The position numbers and the translations under genes were made by a program. From a virus: 43,825 bases of DNA. The stretch is taken from positions 1 to 43,825 of the IMG/VR virus record IMGVR_UViG_3300030116_002961. One strand, 5' to 3'. The notes beneath the pieces were generated by a model. The model was not told the origin of the DNA. It did not search any database and was given only the letters and a program-made list of their open reading frames with translations. Within the stretch, counting starts at the first letter, position 1, and every line of letters begins with the position of its first letter. Shown here piece after piece: positions 31,636-40,124 of the stretch.

Positions 31636-33097
31636 AAAATATATACAAAATAAATTAAAAAACAACATGATTATGTTTGGCAAGGTAATTATGTCTAATA
31701 TGTTCTCTGCTGCATCTCCTGATTTTCATTATAAGATAGCAAAGGCTATAACAGATAATAATAACAAACAAGTGAACATAATTGCTCCACGTGGTCATGC
31801 TAAATCCTCTATTGTCGGAGGTGTTTACCCCCTTTTCCACATCATAAATGACAGTGGAGCAAAACTTATTGTGCTAGTGTCCCGTACTCAAGATCACGCC
31901 ATTAAGCTCCTTGGAACTATCAAGGATACTATAGAGTACAGCGAAACCTTCAGGCAAATCTATGGGTATTGGGGCCAGCACAGTGCAAAGCAGTGGGCAA
32001 AGTCAGAAATAGAGCTTAAAGACGGCACAATGATTATATGCAAAGGTACAGGACAGCAGTTACGTGGTATTAAGGTAGGCAGTCAGCGTCCTACATTGAT
32101 TATTGTAGATGATCCAGAGGATGAGAACAATACAAAAACTGCTGAAGCTATGGAAGCTAATTTACGCTGGTTATTGCAGAGTGCTGTGCCATCATTAGAC
32201 CCTAAAAAAGGTAAGATTATAGTAATTGGTACGCCACAGCATCAAAGATGCATGGTTGAAGTATTAAAAGAAATGAAAGGCTGGGTAAATATGCATTTTG
32301 CTCCAGACTTAGATAAAAATGTAGCGCTATGGGAAGATTGGCAGCCTATAGCTAAATTATTGCAAAAAAAAGAAGAATTAGAATCTATTGGCAGAGCTAG
32401 TGTGTTTTATCGTGAATATATGTGCCAAATTGTTGGAGACGAAGACCAGCTCTTTCAAGAAAAATATATTCAATATCATAACTATGAATTAAAAATTGAC
32501 AAAGTAGGAAATCATTATTTAAAAAACGATAAAGAAGAATTTCCTGTGAATGTGTTTATGGGGGTTGACCCTGCTTCTTCGGTTCGCAAGACGGCAGACT
32601 ACTCTGTAATCATGCCCATTGCGGTAGACGAAAACAACAACAGGTATATTCTCCAGTATTACCGCCAAAGGGCAACTCCCATGCAACTTGCAGAAAGCAT
32701 TATTGAATACTTTAAGATATTTAAGCCAGTAAAGGTACGAGTAGAAAGTGTAGGCTATCAGGAAATGCTACGAGAATACTTAAGGCAGCGATGTGATGAA
32801 GAAAAAATATTTATATCTGGTCTTGAAATAAAAGAAAGCCCTAGAACTAGCAAATCTTCACGACTAGAAACTATGCAACCTTATTTTGCACAAAAAAAGA
32901 TGTATATGCTAGAATCTATGAATGAATTACGTGACGAGCTTCTCTTATATCCTCGTGGGAAACATGACGATCTTTTAGATGGGCTTTTTTACGCAATGAA
33001 AAAATGTTACCCTCCTCATCATAAAAGCGTTGTAAAAGAAAATAAAAAGTCTTATACTCTAGATAATTTGGACGATATAAGCTGGAAGATAGCTTAA
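31622..33097 (+). CDS. terL: Terminase large subunit (TerL)
   Basis: The protein has 491 residues with a GTG start. The ATPase domain has Walker A-like APRGHAKSS (55-63; K61) and Walker B TLIIVDDPEDE (D163, D164, E166), then a coupling motif VIGTPQHQ (201-208). The nuclease domain carries VFMGVDPASS (D316) with D326, VRVESVGYQEML (E375) and KHDDLLDGLFYA (D449, D450), the acidic residues for metal-dependent DNA cleavage. The enzyme pumps and cuts the genome into the prohead at the portal vertex. It starts inside the Cys-rich gene and is followed by a 16-base direct repeat before the portal gene. Confidence 0.92.
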   Translation: MADDRKYIQNKLKNNMIMFGKVIMSNMFSAASPDFHYKIAKAITDNNNKQVNIIAPRGHAKSSIVGGVYPLFHIINDSGAKLIVLVSRTQDHAIKLLGTIKDTIEYSETFRQIYGYWGQHSAKQWAKSEIELKDGTMIICKGTGQQLRGIKVGSQRPTLIIVDDPEDENNTKTAEAMEANLRWLLQSAVPSLDPKKGKIIVIGTPQHQRCMVEVLKEMKGWVNMHFAPDLDKNVALWEDWQPIAKLLQKKEELESIGRASVFYREYMCQIVGDEDQLFQEKYIQYHNYELKIDKVGNHYLKNDKEEFPVNVFMGVDPASSVRKTADYSVIMPIAVDENNNRYILQYYRQRATPMQLAESIIEYFKIFKPVKVRVESVGYQEMLREYLRQRCDEEKIFISGLEIKESPRTSKSSRLETMQPYFAQKKMYMLESMNELRDELLLYPRGKHDDLLDGLFYAMKKCYPPHHKSVVKENKKSYTLDNLDDISWKIA

Positions 33098-33100
33098 TTT

Positions 33101-33144
33101 GGAACAAAAGCTTAAAGTAAGCGTTTAAGGAACAAAAGCCTAAA
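33101..33144 (+). repeat. 16-base direct repeat between TerL and portal
   Basis: GGAACAAAAGCTTAAA (33101-33116) recurs as GGAACAAAAGCCTAAA (33129-33144), one difference, 28 bases apart. The copies fill the TerL-portal gap. They could be a regulatory or RNA-processing site, or a local duplication. Confidence 0.45.
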
Positions 33145-33152
33145 TTTCTACA

Positions 33153-35375
33153 TTGCATCAGGATAATCAAAAAGATATTGACGTACAACTAACTCAAGAC
33201 TTACTAAATGACTATACGTCTGCTCGTGAGAACTGGGTAACGCAAGCTGTTGAGGATAATGAGTTTCGTAACGGCAAACAATGGACGGACGATCAAGTAA
33301 CAGCGTTACGTAAACGTGCACAAGAGCCATTAGTAGTTAATGTTGTACATTCTGCAGTTGAGCAGGCAAAAGCCATGCTTACTGCAAACAATCCAAAATT
33401 TCAATCCACTGCAAGAGAGAATAGCGATGCCAAGGTCGGCAGAATGTTTTCCGATCTAATGGCTTACATTTGGGATCATTCTAATGGCAATGTAGAGTTA
33501 AAACAGGCAATAGACGATTACTATGTAAAAGGCATGGGCGTTATGATGGCTTATATAAATCCCGATGCCGACTTTGGCGCTGGTGAGGTTAGCATTAAAG
33601 CAATAGACCCACTAGAGTTATTTATTGATCCAAGCAGTAAAGATCCTTTTTGTCGAGATGCTGCTCATATTATTGTTGGTAAGATTATTACTCAAACTCA
33701 ATTAATTGCAATGTATCCTGAGTTTGAAGATATTATTAGAAATAGCAGTGAAACTAATTATCTTAATACAGCTTCTGACTCAAGACATGCTTTAATGAAT
33801 GAAGATGTTACTTTAAAGAGAAGACTGACTGGTCAGTCTATTACAGATGAAAGAGAATTAGAGCTATTTGAAAGATATACAAAAATTAAACTTCCTTATT
33901 ACAAAATATATGATCCTTTAAGTGATGAGCAAAAAGTATTAAATGAAGCTGAATATGAAGAATACAAACAAGAGCCTATTGTATTAATAACAAATGCTGG
34001 AGAACAAACAATTTATACGGATAAAGCAAATGTTAGTCAATATATGGAAATGGCAGAAAAAATAGGTTCTACTTTTCATTTAATGCAAGATCCTATGACA
34101 GGACAACCTGTTCCTATGGAAGGCGAAGAGCATGCTGGAGCTATACCAAATAGTACTACTGTAATTGATATAATGACAAAAGAGCATTTAATTCAAGATG
34201 GTGGTATTATGGTCAATGAAATAGAAATAACTCAAGTACAACAATGCGTTAGTGTTGGTGATCATAAAATGTTTTTAGTTGATTTACCAATAGAAGAGTA
34301 TCCAATTGTTCCTTTTATGAATGGGTTTAATCGTAATCCGTACCCTATGAGTGACGTTAGGCTTGTCAAAGGGCTACAGGAGTACATTAATAAGATACGT
34401 TCTTTAATTGTAGCGCATGCTTCCAGTTCTACTAATGTAAAACTTTTGATTCCTAGAGGAAGTATGGATAAAGCTCATTTAGAGGCTGAATGGGGAAAAG
34501 CTGGTACAGCCGTTATTGAATTTGATCCTGAATTAGGACAACCTATTGTTGCAGGGCCAGTACCTTTACCGAATGAGTTATATAAGAATGAAGCAGATGC
34601 AAAGGCGGATATTGAACGAATATTAGGAATTTACGCATTGATGCAGGGTGATATTGGTAGTGCACCTCAAACCTTTAAAGGTACTGTTGCTCTGGACGAA
34701 TTTGGTCAACGTAGAATTAAATCAAAAAGAGACGATATTGAAGAGTGTCTTAATCAATTAGCTAAAGTAGTAGTTGGTCTTATTCAATATGTATATACAG
34801 ATCAAAAAGTATTTAGGCTTATGCAACCTAATAACAGACCATTAGAAATGGAAATTAATAGCCCTATATATGATGATATTGGCAATTTAATGGGCAAAGT
34901 AAATGATATTACTATTGGAAAATATGATGTAGTAATTTTATCAGGTTCAACTCTTCCATCTAATCGCTGGGCACGGTTTGAGTACTATATGGAATTATAT
35001 AAAAGTGGTCTTATTGATCAGATTGAAGTATTAAAGCAAACAGATGTTGCTGACATGGAAGGAGTATTAGAACGTGCTGGGCAAATGCAGCAAATGCAAT
35101 CGCAGATACAACAACAGACAGAAGAGATTAAGAATCTTAAGGGAGATCTGCAAACAGCACAGCGTGAGTCCTTACACGATAGAAAGCGTGTAGAAGTAAA
35201 AGAATTTGAAAAGAAACTTGCAAAAGCTGAAGCTAAAGTAGAAATGGCTCAGAAGTTATATCAGACTCGTCTTGCAGATGAGCTGAAAGTAGCTAAAGAA
35301 GATATAGCAGAGTTTGATGCACGTAGAAACGAGCAAAGACAGATGAATGAAGAAATGTTAAGGCTAGAAGAGTAA
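33153..35375 (+). CDS. Portal protein (P22-like)
   Basis: The protein has 740 residues; P22-type portals are about 725. The start is probably TTG at 33153 with a poor RBS. The N-terminal half (ARENWVTQAVEDNEFRNGKQW, QEPLVVNVVHSAVEQAKAML, DPLELFIDPSS) follows the portal pattern found after TerL in short-tailed phages. The last 100 residues form a Gln/Glu/Lys-rich coiled coil, like the barrel of P22 portal. Twelve copies would form the DNA channel and the docking site for terminase and adaptor. It is coupled to the next gene by TAATG. Confidence 0.85.
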   Translation: MHQDNQKDIDVQLTQDLLNDYTSARENWVTQAVEDNEFRNGKQWTDDQVTALRKRAQEPLVVNVVHSAVEQAKAMLTANNPKFQSTARENSDAKVGRMFSDLMAYIWDHSNGNVELKQAIDDYYVKGMGVMMAYINPDADFGAGEVSIKAIDPLELFIDPSSKDPFCRDAAHIIVGKIITQTQLIAMYPEFEDIIRNSSETNYLNTASDSRHALMNEDVTLKRRLTGQSITDERELELFERYTKIKLPYYKIYDPLSDEQKVLNEAEYEEYKQEPIVLITNAGEQTIYTDKANVSQYMEMAEKIGSTFHLMQDPMTGQPVPMEGEEHAGAIPNSTTVIDIMTKEHLIQDGGIMVNEIEITQVQQCVSVGDHKMFLVDLPIEEYPIVPFMNGFNRNPYPMSDVRLVKGLQEYINKIRSLIVAHASSSTNVKLLIPRGSMDKAHLEAEWGKAGTAVIEFDPELGQPIVAGPVPLPNELYKNEADAKADIERILGIYALMQGDIGSAPQTFKGTVALDEFGQRRIKSKRDDIEECLNQLAKVVVGLIQYVYTDQKVFRLMQPNNRPLEMEINSPIYDDIGNLMGKVNDITIGKYDVVILSGSTLPSNRWARFEYYMELYKSGLIDQIEVLKQTDVADMEGVLERAGQMQQMQSQIQQQTEEIKNLKGDLQTAQRESLHDRKRVEVKEFEKKLAKAEAKVEMAQKLYQTRLADELKVAKEDIAEFDARRNEQRQMNEEMLRLEE

Positions 35376-35734
35376 TGAGCAAGGAAATAGATAAAATAAA
35401 AGCATTAGCAAATAATCCTGATATTAAAAAGTTAAAAAATCATTTTGAAAGTGTTAATTCTACTATGTCAAATGCTTTTAATGCTTTAGAAATACCATTT
35501 ATGATGGTTAATCAAGTATACGAATTAACAGGTGGAAATCTTAAAGAGTCTAAAAAAATTATTACAGATATTGATAAGATAATAAAGGCAAATCCTGATT
35601 ATGATAAATACGCAGAAGGTGATTATCAACAAGATTGGGATAGCATAGTAAATGGAATGTTAAATGAAATAAGCAACCCATTTACTAAAGACCTACCACA
35701 AGGCGATACTATGAGTGCAGAGGATTTTAGATAA
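35375..35734 (+). CDS. 119-residue head protein with C-terminal tag
   Basis: The product is helical and acidic with hydrophobic patches (NAFNALEIPFMMVNQVYEL). Its last 20 residues, NPFTKDLPQGDT followed by MSAEDFR, recur almost unchanged at the end of the gene at 36462 (NPFTQDLPQGDT, then IMPEDFS). The tag may bind a shared partner such as the portal, scaffold or capsid, or be cut by the zincin-like protein encoded between the two. Function is otherwise unknown. Confidence 0.6.
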   Translation: MSKEIDKIKALANNPDIKKLKNHFESVNSTMSNAFNALEIPFMMVNQVYELTGGNLKESKKIITDIDKIIKANPDYDKYAEGDYQQDWDSIVNGMLNEISNPFTKDLPQGDTMSAEDFR

Positions 35735-36462
35735 TGAGCACTACTTATCACCCAGAAGGAAATAGAGATTTTAGAAGATGGATAGAGTCTGGTATACCAA
35801 ACGCAGGGCTAATGGGAGGCAGTGCTCTTGCCATGTATGGAGCAAGTCAATTTGGTGGTTCTAATAGAAATTTAGCGTCTGCTTTAATGAATGAATCTAT
35901 TCAAAGAGATCCAAGATTAAAAATTACTAATTTTAGCATGAGAAATATATATTCAAATTTGGGTGTAAATATGCCTAAATGGACAGATACATTTACTGCT
36001 AGTTACAATCCAAAAACTCATACTGTCAATGCTCCTCGAAGTAATTATGGAATATTAGCTCATGAGTTAGGTCATGCAGAGCAATATAAAAATCCTTTAT
36101 ATAGAAAAACTATAGCTCCTTTGTCTAATGTAGCAAGAAGAATAGCTCCATTTGGAGTACTTGCCCCAATTCTTAGTGACAATGAAGAAGATGCACGTAA
36201 AAATTCTATTGCTGCAGGAGCAATGCAAATTCCTACTTTAATAGAAGAAATTGATGCATCAAGAAGAGGTTCTAATATTTTAAGTCAACATATGTTAAAT
36301 AAACCAGCTTTGCAAGGAGCTAAAGGAACAAGTCGCATGGCTCAAGCTTTAACTAAGCTTAGACCTTTTGCAGGAGTTCCAAGTTATTTATTTGCCGCTG
36401 CTGCTCCATATTTAATGTATAAATATATGAAAGGTAGAGAGCTTTATGAGGGTGAGTATTGA
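35734..36462 (+). CDS. Zinc-metallopeptidase-like head-region protein
   Basis: The protein has 242 residues. H110-E-L-G-H114 (ILAHELGHAEQY) is the HExxH zinc motif, preceded by a strand NPKTHTVNAPRS as in many zincins. E171/E172 (LIEEIDASRR) about 57 residues later could be the third ligand. Hydrophobic segments occur at 25-40 and 211-228. It sits among head genes, between two genes that share a C-terminal tag, so a head-assembly peptidase or virion-borne peptidase is possible. The gene joins its neighbours by TAATG and TGATG overlaps. Confidence 0.65.
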   Translation: MSTTYHPEGNRDFRRWIESGIPNAGLMGGSALAMYGASQFGGSNRNLASALMNESIQRDPRLKITNFSMRNIYSNLGVNMPKWTDTFTASYNPKTHTVNAPRSNYGILAHELGHAEQYKNPLYRKTIAPLSNVARRIAPFGVLAPILSDNEEDARKNSIAAGAMQIPTLIEEIDASRRGSNILSQHMLNKPALQGAKGTSRMAQALTKLRPFAGVPSYLFAAAAPYLMYKYMKGRELYEGEY

Positions 36463-36944
36463 TGGCATACGGTAAAATAGCAAAAGAAATTTTAAAAAAA
36501 GGGAAAAATATTGGCTCTAAATATAAAGATGAATTAATAGCAGGTGGAGCTGGGATTGGAGGAACTGCATTTTTAATGGATCAATTAATGTATGATCCAA
36601 TAAGTGAAGAAAAGCATTTGCAGAAATTTGATGCATTTGGCGAAGAATTAAAACAATGGAAAGATAAAACTTGGGATCCAAATAACGATCCTGAGTATGT
36701 TGATAAAACAATGCAAAGATTACAAAGAGAATTAACTAATGAATTTGATTCAATGTTAGTACCTAGATCTGTTGCACATGAAAAAGCAACAGACTATGTT
36801 CTTGCTTTTTTGCAAATGGCACAACAAAAAGAAGGTGCACCTGCAATGGTTGGAGTAAAAGATGAAAAAATTATTTATGAAGAAAATCCATTTACTCAAG
36901 ATTTGCCACAAGGTGATACAATAATGCCAGAGGATTTTAGTTAA
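36462..36944 (+). CDS. 160-residue head protein with the same C-terminal tag
   Basis: The start is ATG 36462 on a TGATG junction; a TTG one codon earlier is in frame. A basic N-terminus and a Gly/Ala-rich hydrophobic segment (ELIAGGAGIGGTAFLMDQLM, about 25-44) lead to a charged helical domain. It ends ENPFTQDLPQGDT plus IMPEDFS, nearly identical to the end of the gene at 35375. The bodies of the two proteins do not look related, so the tag was shared or duplicated on its own. Confidence 0.6.
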   Translation: MAYGKIAKEILKKGKNIGSKYKDELIAGGAGIGGTAFLMDQLMYDPISEEKHLQKFDAFGEELKQWKDKTWDPNNDPEYVDKTMQRLQRELTNEFDSMLVPRSVAHEKATDYVLAFLQMAQQKEGAPAMVGVKDEKIIYEENPFTQDLPQGDTIMPEDFS

Positions 36945-37000
36945 TGAAAAAATTGAAGAAAGCGGTTGCTGGAAATAACCAAATCGCAAAGGAAAAGTAA
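36944..37000 (+). CDS. 18-residue basic micro-ORF
   Basis: ATG 36944 overlaps the previous TAA and the TAA at 36998-37000 overlaps the next ATG, so this tiny frame exactly bridges two head genes with TAATG on both sides. The product begins MKKLKKAVAGNNQ and is strongly basic. The perfect coupling suggests real translation, either for a peptide or to pass ribosomes to the scaffold gene. Confidence 0.45.
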   Translation: MKKLKKAVAGNNQIAKEK

Positions 37001-37878
37001 TGGAGAATATCATAGAAATGCGTAATGCTGGTGATGCACAGGTAGAACAGGCTGCTGTACAAGTAGAGCAACCTACTATACCTACAGAGGAAGTACCTGT
37101 AGAAAATGCTACAGGTGTGGATCAACCAATTACGCAAGAAGCAACACAAGAAACTTCCTCTAAAGACGACTCAACTCGTTTTGAATATTGGCAATCACAA
37201 GCTGACAAAGCCAAGGGTGAACTAGGACAGATTCGTAAAGAACTGGATTATTATAAGAATAGTCTTGCTCCTGTTGAGCAGATGATTCGTAATAACCCAC
37301 AAGTTCTTGACCAGTTAGAACAGACACCCTCCAATGGACAACCTCAAGCATACCCTAATGGATTGCAAGAGACTTCATTGAAGGAGCCATCAGCGCCTGA
37401 AAGACCACATTCATACAATGAGGTAGATGCTTATAATGATCCAGAAAGTGATTCATTTAAGTATCGGTTAGCTAAAGAAAACTATCGTGATGAGTATCTT
37501 GGTTATCTTCAAAAGAAAGATCAAGTAAGAGAAGAAGAGATGCAACAAGCATATCAACAACAAATGCAACAACAGCAAGCGCAAATGATTCAACGCCAAG
37601 CGATGAGTCATGCTGTAAACAACTTCGGTTGGGATCAGACAAAAGCTGCTGAATTTGTTGCTTGGTCTCAGAATCCTCAAAATCTAACGATGGATAATTT
37701 AGCAAAGTTGTTTGAATTAAGAACAAATGCTGACCCAGTAGTACAGCAACGTAAAACAGAAATGCAAAATCAGGCAGAGCGTTTAGCTGTTCCTAAAACT
37801 GCAGCAGTGCAGACAGGAAAAGCTGAACAACCTCGATCTGATGAGCAGTTGTTTAACGATGCTTTTTTTGGTAAGTAA
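37000..37878 (+). CDS. Scaffolding protein
   Basis: The protein has 292 residues and lies directly before the major capsid gene, the classic scaffold position. The N-terminal 60 residues are acidic and disordered (PTEEVPVENATG), followed by a helical coil (ADKAKGELGQIRKELDYY), a Pro-rich link and a very Gln-rich helix (residues 175-200). It ends with a short hydrophobic tip (LFNDAFFGK) that may bind capsid protein. Scaffolds guide capsid assembly and leave or are degraded. No protease domain is seen within it. Confidence 0.75.
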   Translation: MENIIEMRNAGDAQVEQAAVQVEQPTIPTEEVPVENATGVDQPITQEATQETSSKDDSTRFEYWQSQADKAKGELGQIRKELDYYKNSLAPVEQMIRNNPQVLDQLEQTPSNGQPQAYPNGLQETSLKEPSAPERPHSYNEVDAYNDPESDSFKYRLAKENYRDEYLGYLQKKDQVREEEMQQAYQQQMQQQQAQMIQRQAMSHAVNNFGWDQTKAAEFVAWSQNPQNLTMDNLAKLFELRTNADPVVQQRKTEMQNQAERLAVPKTAAVQTGKAEQPRSDEQLFNDAFFGK

Positions 37879-37915
37879 TTTGTTGTAAAGTAAACTAGAA
37901 TAATAGGAGACACAA

Positions 37916-39256
37916 ATGGCAGCTACAGAAAAGCTACTAAAAGCTTCTGGTGTACTTTATACGGATAGACGGAATTTTTACGTAGATCCGCAGGTCACTA
38001 AGGAGCTATGGACAGACGTTGCCCCTTTTACTACAATGATTAGTAATCAGGAAATGCGAAAAGTCCCAGACCCAGTGTTTAAGATGTTTGAACATCGTAA
38101 TCCTTGGGTAAAACAAGAGTTTCAATCTGCAACAGACGTTGCTAACAGAACTGCAGCAGATGCAGAATCTGGAGATATGGATGTTGATAATATCGTAGGT
38201 CTTAATTCGTCTTGCGATAGTTCATGGATTGGATTGATTTGTGAAGTATGGAATAGCGACAAAGACACCAAAAGAGGAAATGTTATTATTTCTTCTATTA
38301 CTGACTCAAACACTATCAAATTTAAACCAGCAGGTGACGATGCGATAGATGTTGCAGATAACGATTACTTTATCGTTGTTGGTAATGCACACGGTGAAGG
38401 TAGTTCAGCTCCAGAAGCATGGGCAGATGAACTAGATGTTGTTTACAATTCTTGTCAAATTTTTAAGACACCCCTACAAGTTACTGGTACTTTAGAAGCA
38501 GCAGTACTTCGTGGTGAGTCTTCAGAATTGGCTAGACTTCGTAGGCAAAAAGCTCAAGAACACAAAATGCAGAAAGAAAAATCTTTCTTATTTGGTAAGA
38601 GAGTTGGTGGAACTGGTCTTGGAGATGCAGCATATGATGCTGGTAATTTAGGTTCAGATCCTGCAGAAGGTGTTTTAGCTGATGGTGGAAGAACAGATGC
38701 TGATGGAAATCTTGTAAGAACTACTTACGGAATTGTTTCAGCTTTAGAACAATATGGTAACTCTACATCTACACATGATGCACAAAACATATTTACTGTT
38801 GACAGTTCTTATGGTTACAGTAACTTTGTAGACGATATGGAAAAAGTATTCCAGTACATTCCAGAAGCAGGCGTTAAGCGTGCATTTTGTGGTGCTGGAG
38901 CACTTGGTTACTGGTCTAAAATGGCTGGTGCTTCAGGAATAGCTGGCAACTCAGGTTGGACAGTTTCTCTTGGAGACATGAAACGTGATGCTCTTGGTTT
39001 TAACTACAGAGTACTTGAAACACCTCACGGTATGTTGCAGTTGATTCCAACTCCAGCATTACGTGGACCTTACAACAAGTACATGGCAGTTGTATCTGAT
39101 GAGAATCTGTTCCATGCAGTTTATCGTCCATCTATGTATCAGACAAACATTAAGACCGATAATGCCTTTGATGGTGTTAAAGATCAATACATGTCTGATG
39201 AAGGTGTTGGTATACAGCTAATTGAAAGTCATCATTTGTTTAAGATCACAGCGTAA
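37916..39256 (+). CDS. Major capsid protein
   Basis: The protein has 446 residues with RBS AGGAG. The N-terminal region (YVDPQVTKELWTDVAPFTTMI, KVPDPVFKMFEHRNPWVKQ) recalls capsid proteins of marine short-tailed phages. The position between scaffold and a decoration-like gene and the strong RBS agree. An HK97-type fold is expected, but I cannot prove it from sequence. A DNVFDGV-like loop region and an aromatic end HHLFKITA are seen. A hairpin after the following gene probably limits or stabilises this high-expression message. Confidence 0.85.
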   Translation: MAATEKLLKASGVLYTDRRNFYVDPQVTKELWTDVAPFTTMISNQEMRKVPDPVFKMFEHRNPWVKQEFQSATDVANRTAADAESGDMDVDNIVGLNSSCDSSWIGLICEVWNSDKDTKRGNVIISSITDSNTIKFKPAGDDAIDVADNDYFIVVGNAHGEGSSAPEAWADELDVVYNSCQIFKTPLQVTGTLEAAVLRGESSELARLRRQKAQEHKMQKEKSFLFGKRVGGTGLGDAAYDAGNLGSDPAEGVLADGGRTDADGNLVRTTYGIVSALEQYGNSTSTHDAQNIFTVDSSYGYSNFVDDMEKVFQYIPEAGVKRAFCGAGALGYWSKMAGASGIAGNSGWTVSLGDMKRDALGFNYRVLETPHGMLQLIPTPALRGPYNKYMAVVSDENLFHAVYRPSMYQTNIKTDNAFDGVKDQYMSDEGVGIQLIESHHLFKITA

Positions 39257-39267
39257 GGAGGCTTATT

Positions 39268-39687
39268 ATGGCTAGACCTTATTTAGGTGGTTCAAGTGCA
39301 GGCATTAAAACAGTTAGTGCTGATGCAACATTAGTTCCTGCTGATTCTGGAAAAACTATTCTAATGGGAGCAAATGGAGTGGATATTACACTTCCATCTG
39401 CAGCTGCTGGTTTAGAATTTCAGATAATTCAGTCTGCTGATTACAGTACTGCAGTATGTACAATTGTGCAAGCTGCAGCTTCTGAGGATTTTTATGGAGC
39501 CGTTTACGGTTCTACTCAGGGAGAGAGTGCTGGAACAGATGCTGATGTAGGGGCTTCTGCTAATACAAAGATAACCTTTTCTTCTGCTTCTCTTAAGGGA
39601 GATAGAGTTAGATTAGTTTCTGACGGAACAGGTTGGTATGTAGAAGCGTTTGCTCAGAACTATGCTGGGATAACGTTTGATAACTAA
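39268..39687 (+). CDS. Head decoration-like protein
   Basis: The protein has 139 residues and AAGGAGG before the ATG. It is beta-rich, with VDITLPSAAAGLEFQII and GDRVRLVSDGTGWYVEAF, a pattern found in small phage surface and decoration proteins. It is encoded 11 bases after the capsid gene and before a strong hairpin, which suggests a high copy number. The exact role is inferred. Confidence 0.6.
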   Translation: MARPYLGGSSAGIKTVSADATLVPADSGKTILMGANGVDITLPSAAAGLEFQIIQSADYSTAVCTIVQAAASEDFYGAVYGSTQGESAGTDADVGASANTKITFSSASLKGDRVRLVSDGTGWYVEAFAQNYAGITFDN

Positions 39688-39709
39688 ACAAAGCAAACAA
39701 AACGTGTTG

Positions 39710-39728
39710 GGGGAGCTTTATGCTCCCC
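39710..39728 (+). terminator. Strong hairpin after the capsid/decoration genes
   Basis: GGGGAGC (39710-39716) and GCTCCCC (39722-39728) pair around TTTAT. No T tract follows, so it is either a weak terminator that lowers downstream expression or a message-stabilising hairpin. Confidence 0.5.
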
Positions 39729-39744
39729 TAGCATTGGATAAAAA

Positions 39745-39864
39745 ATGTTAATGAATACAAATAAAACAAACAGTACAAAAAGAATGATTGTTAAAAAGAA
39801 AAAAAAGAAATCAATGTTTAGGTCTGTAATAGATGCTTTAAAAAAGCCTTTAAAAATTAAATGA
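39745..39864 (+). CDS. 39-residue Lys-rich protein
   Basis: The frame ends in TGA overlapping the next ATG (ATGA at 39861-39864). ATG 39745 or 39751 may start it, giving 39 or 37 residues. The product has a run of six Lys and an amphipathic C-terminal helix (FRSVIDALKKPLKIK). No RBS is strong. It may bind DNA or the capsid interior; this is a guess from charge. Confidence 0.4.
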   Translation: MLMNTNKTNSTKRMIVKKKKKKSMFRSVIDALKKPLKIK

Positions 39865-40124
39865 CACAAAAACAACTAATAGAAATAGTAAAGCAACATC
39901 ATCCTGATTTAGGAGAAACGCAAATACGCATTTTTTTAAATAAAGCATTAGATGAGTTTTGTAGAAAAACAAGAATATTAAATACTATGTATACATTTAG
40001 CACTACTGCTGATACAAGATACTATGATTTAGATGACAGTATATCTGAAATTACTAGAGTTGATTATGATGGATATGAAATACCACGTTTAGTGGGCAAA
40101 CCAGAGAAAACAGATGTCAGTTGA
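39861..40124 (+). CDS. Head-tail adaptor, N-terminal part
   Basis: The product has 87 residues. KALDEFCRKTRI plus TRYYDLDDSISEITRVDYDG and IPRLVGKPEK are typical of the first half of adaptor (gp4/gp11-like) proteins that join portal and tail in short-tailed phages. The frame stops at 40124, while the next frame, starting at 40114 in the +1 register, continues with sequence that looks like the second half. The two together would give about 215 residues, near T7 gp11 size. They may be separate subunits, a natural split or a programmed frameshift. Confidence 0.6.
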   Translation: MTQKQLIEIVKQHHPDLGETQIRIFLNKALDEFCRKTRILNTMYTFSTTADTRYYDLDDSISEITRVDYDGYEIPRLVGKPEKTDVS

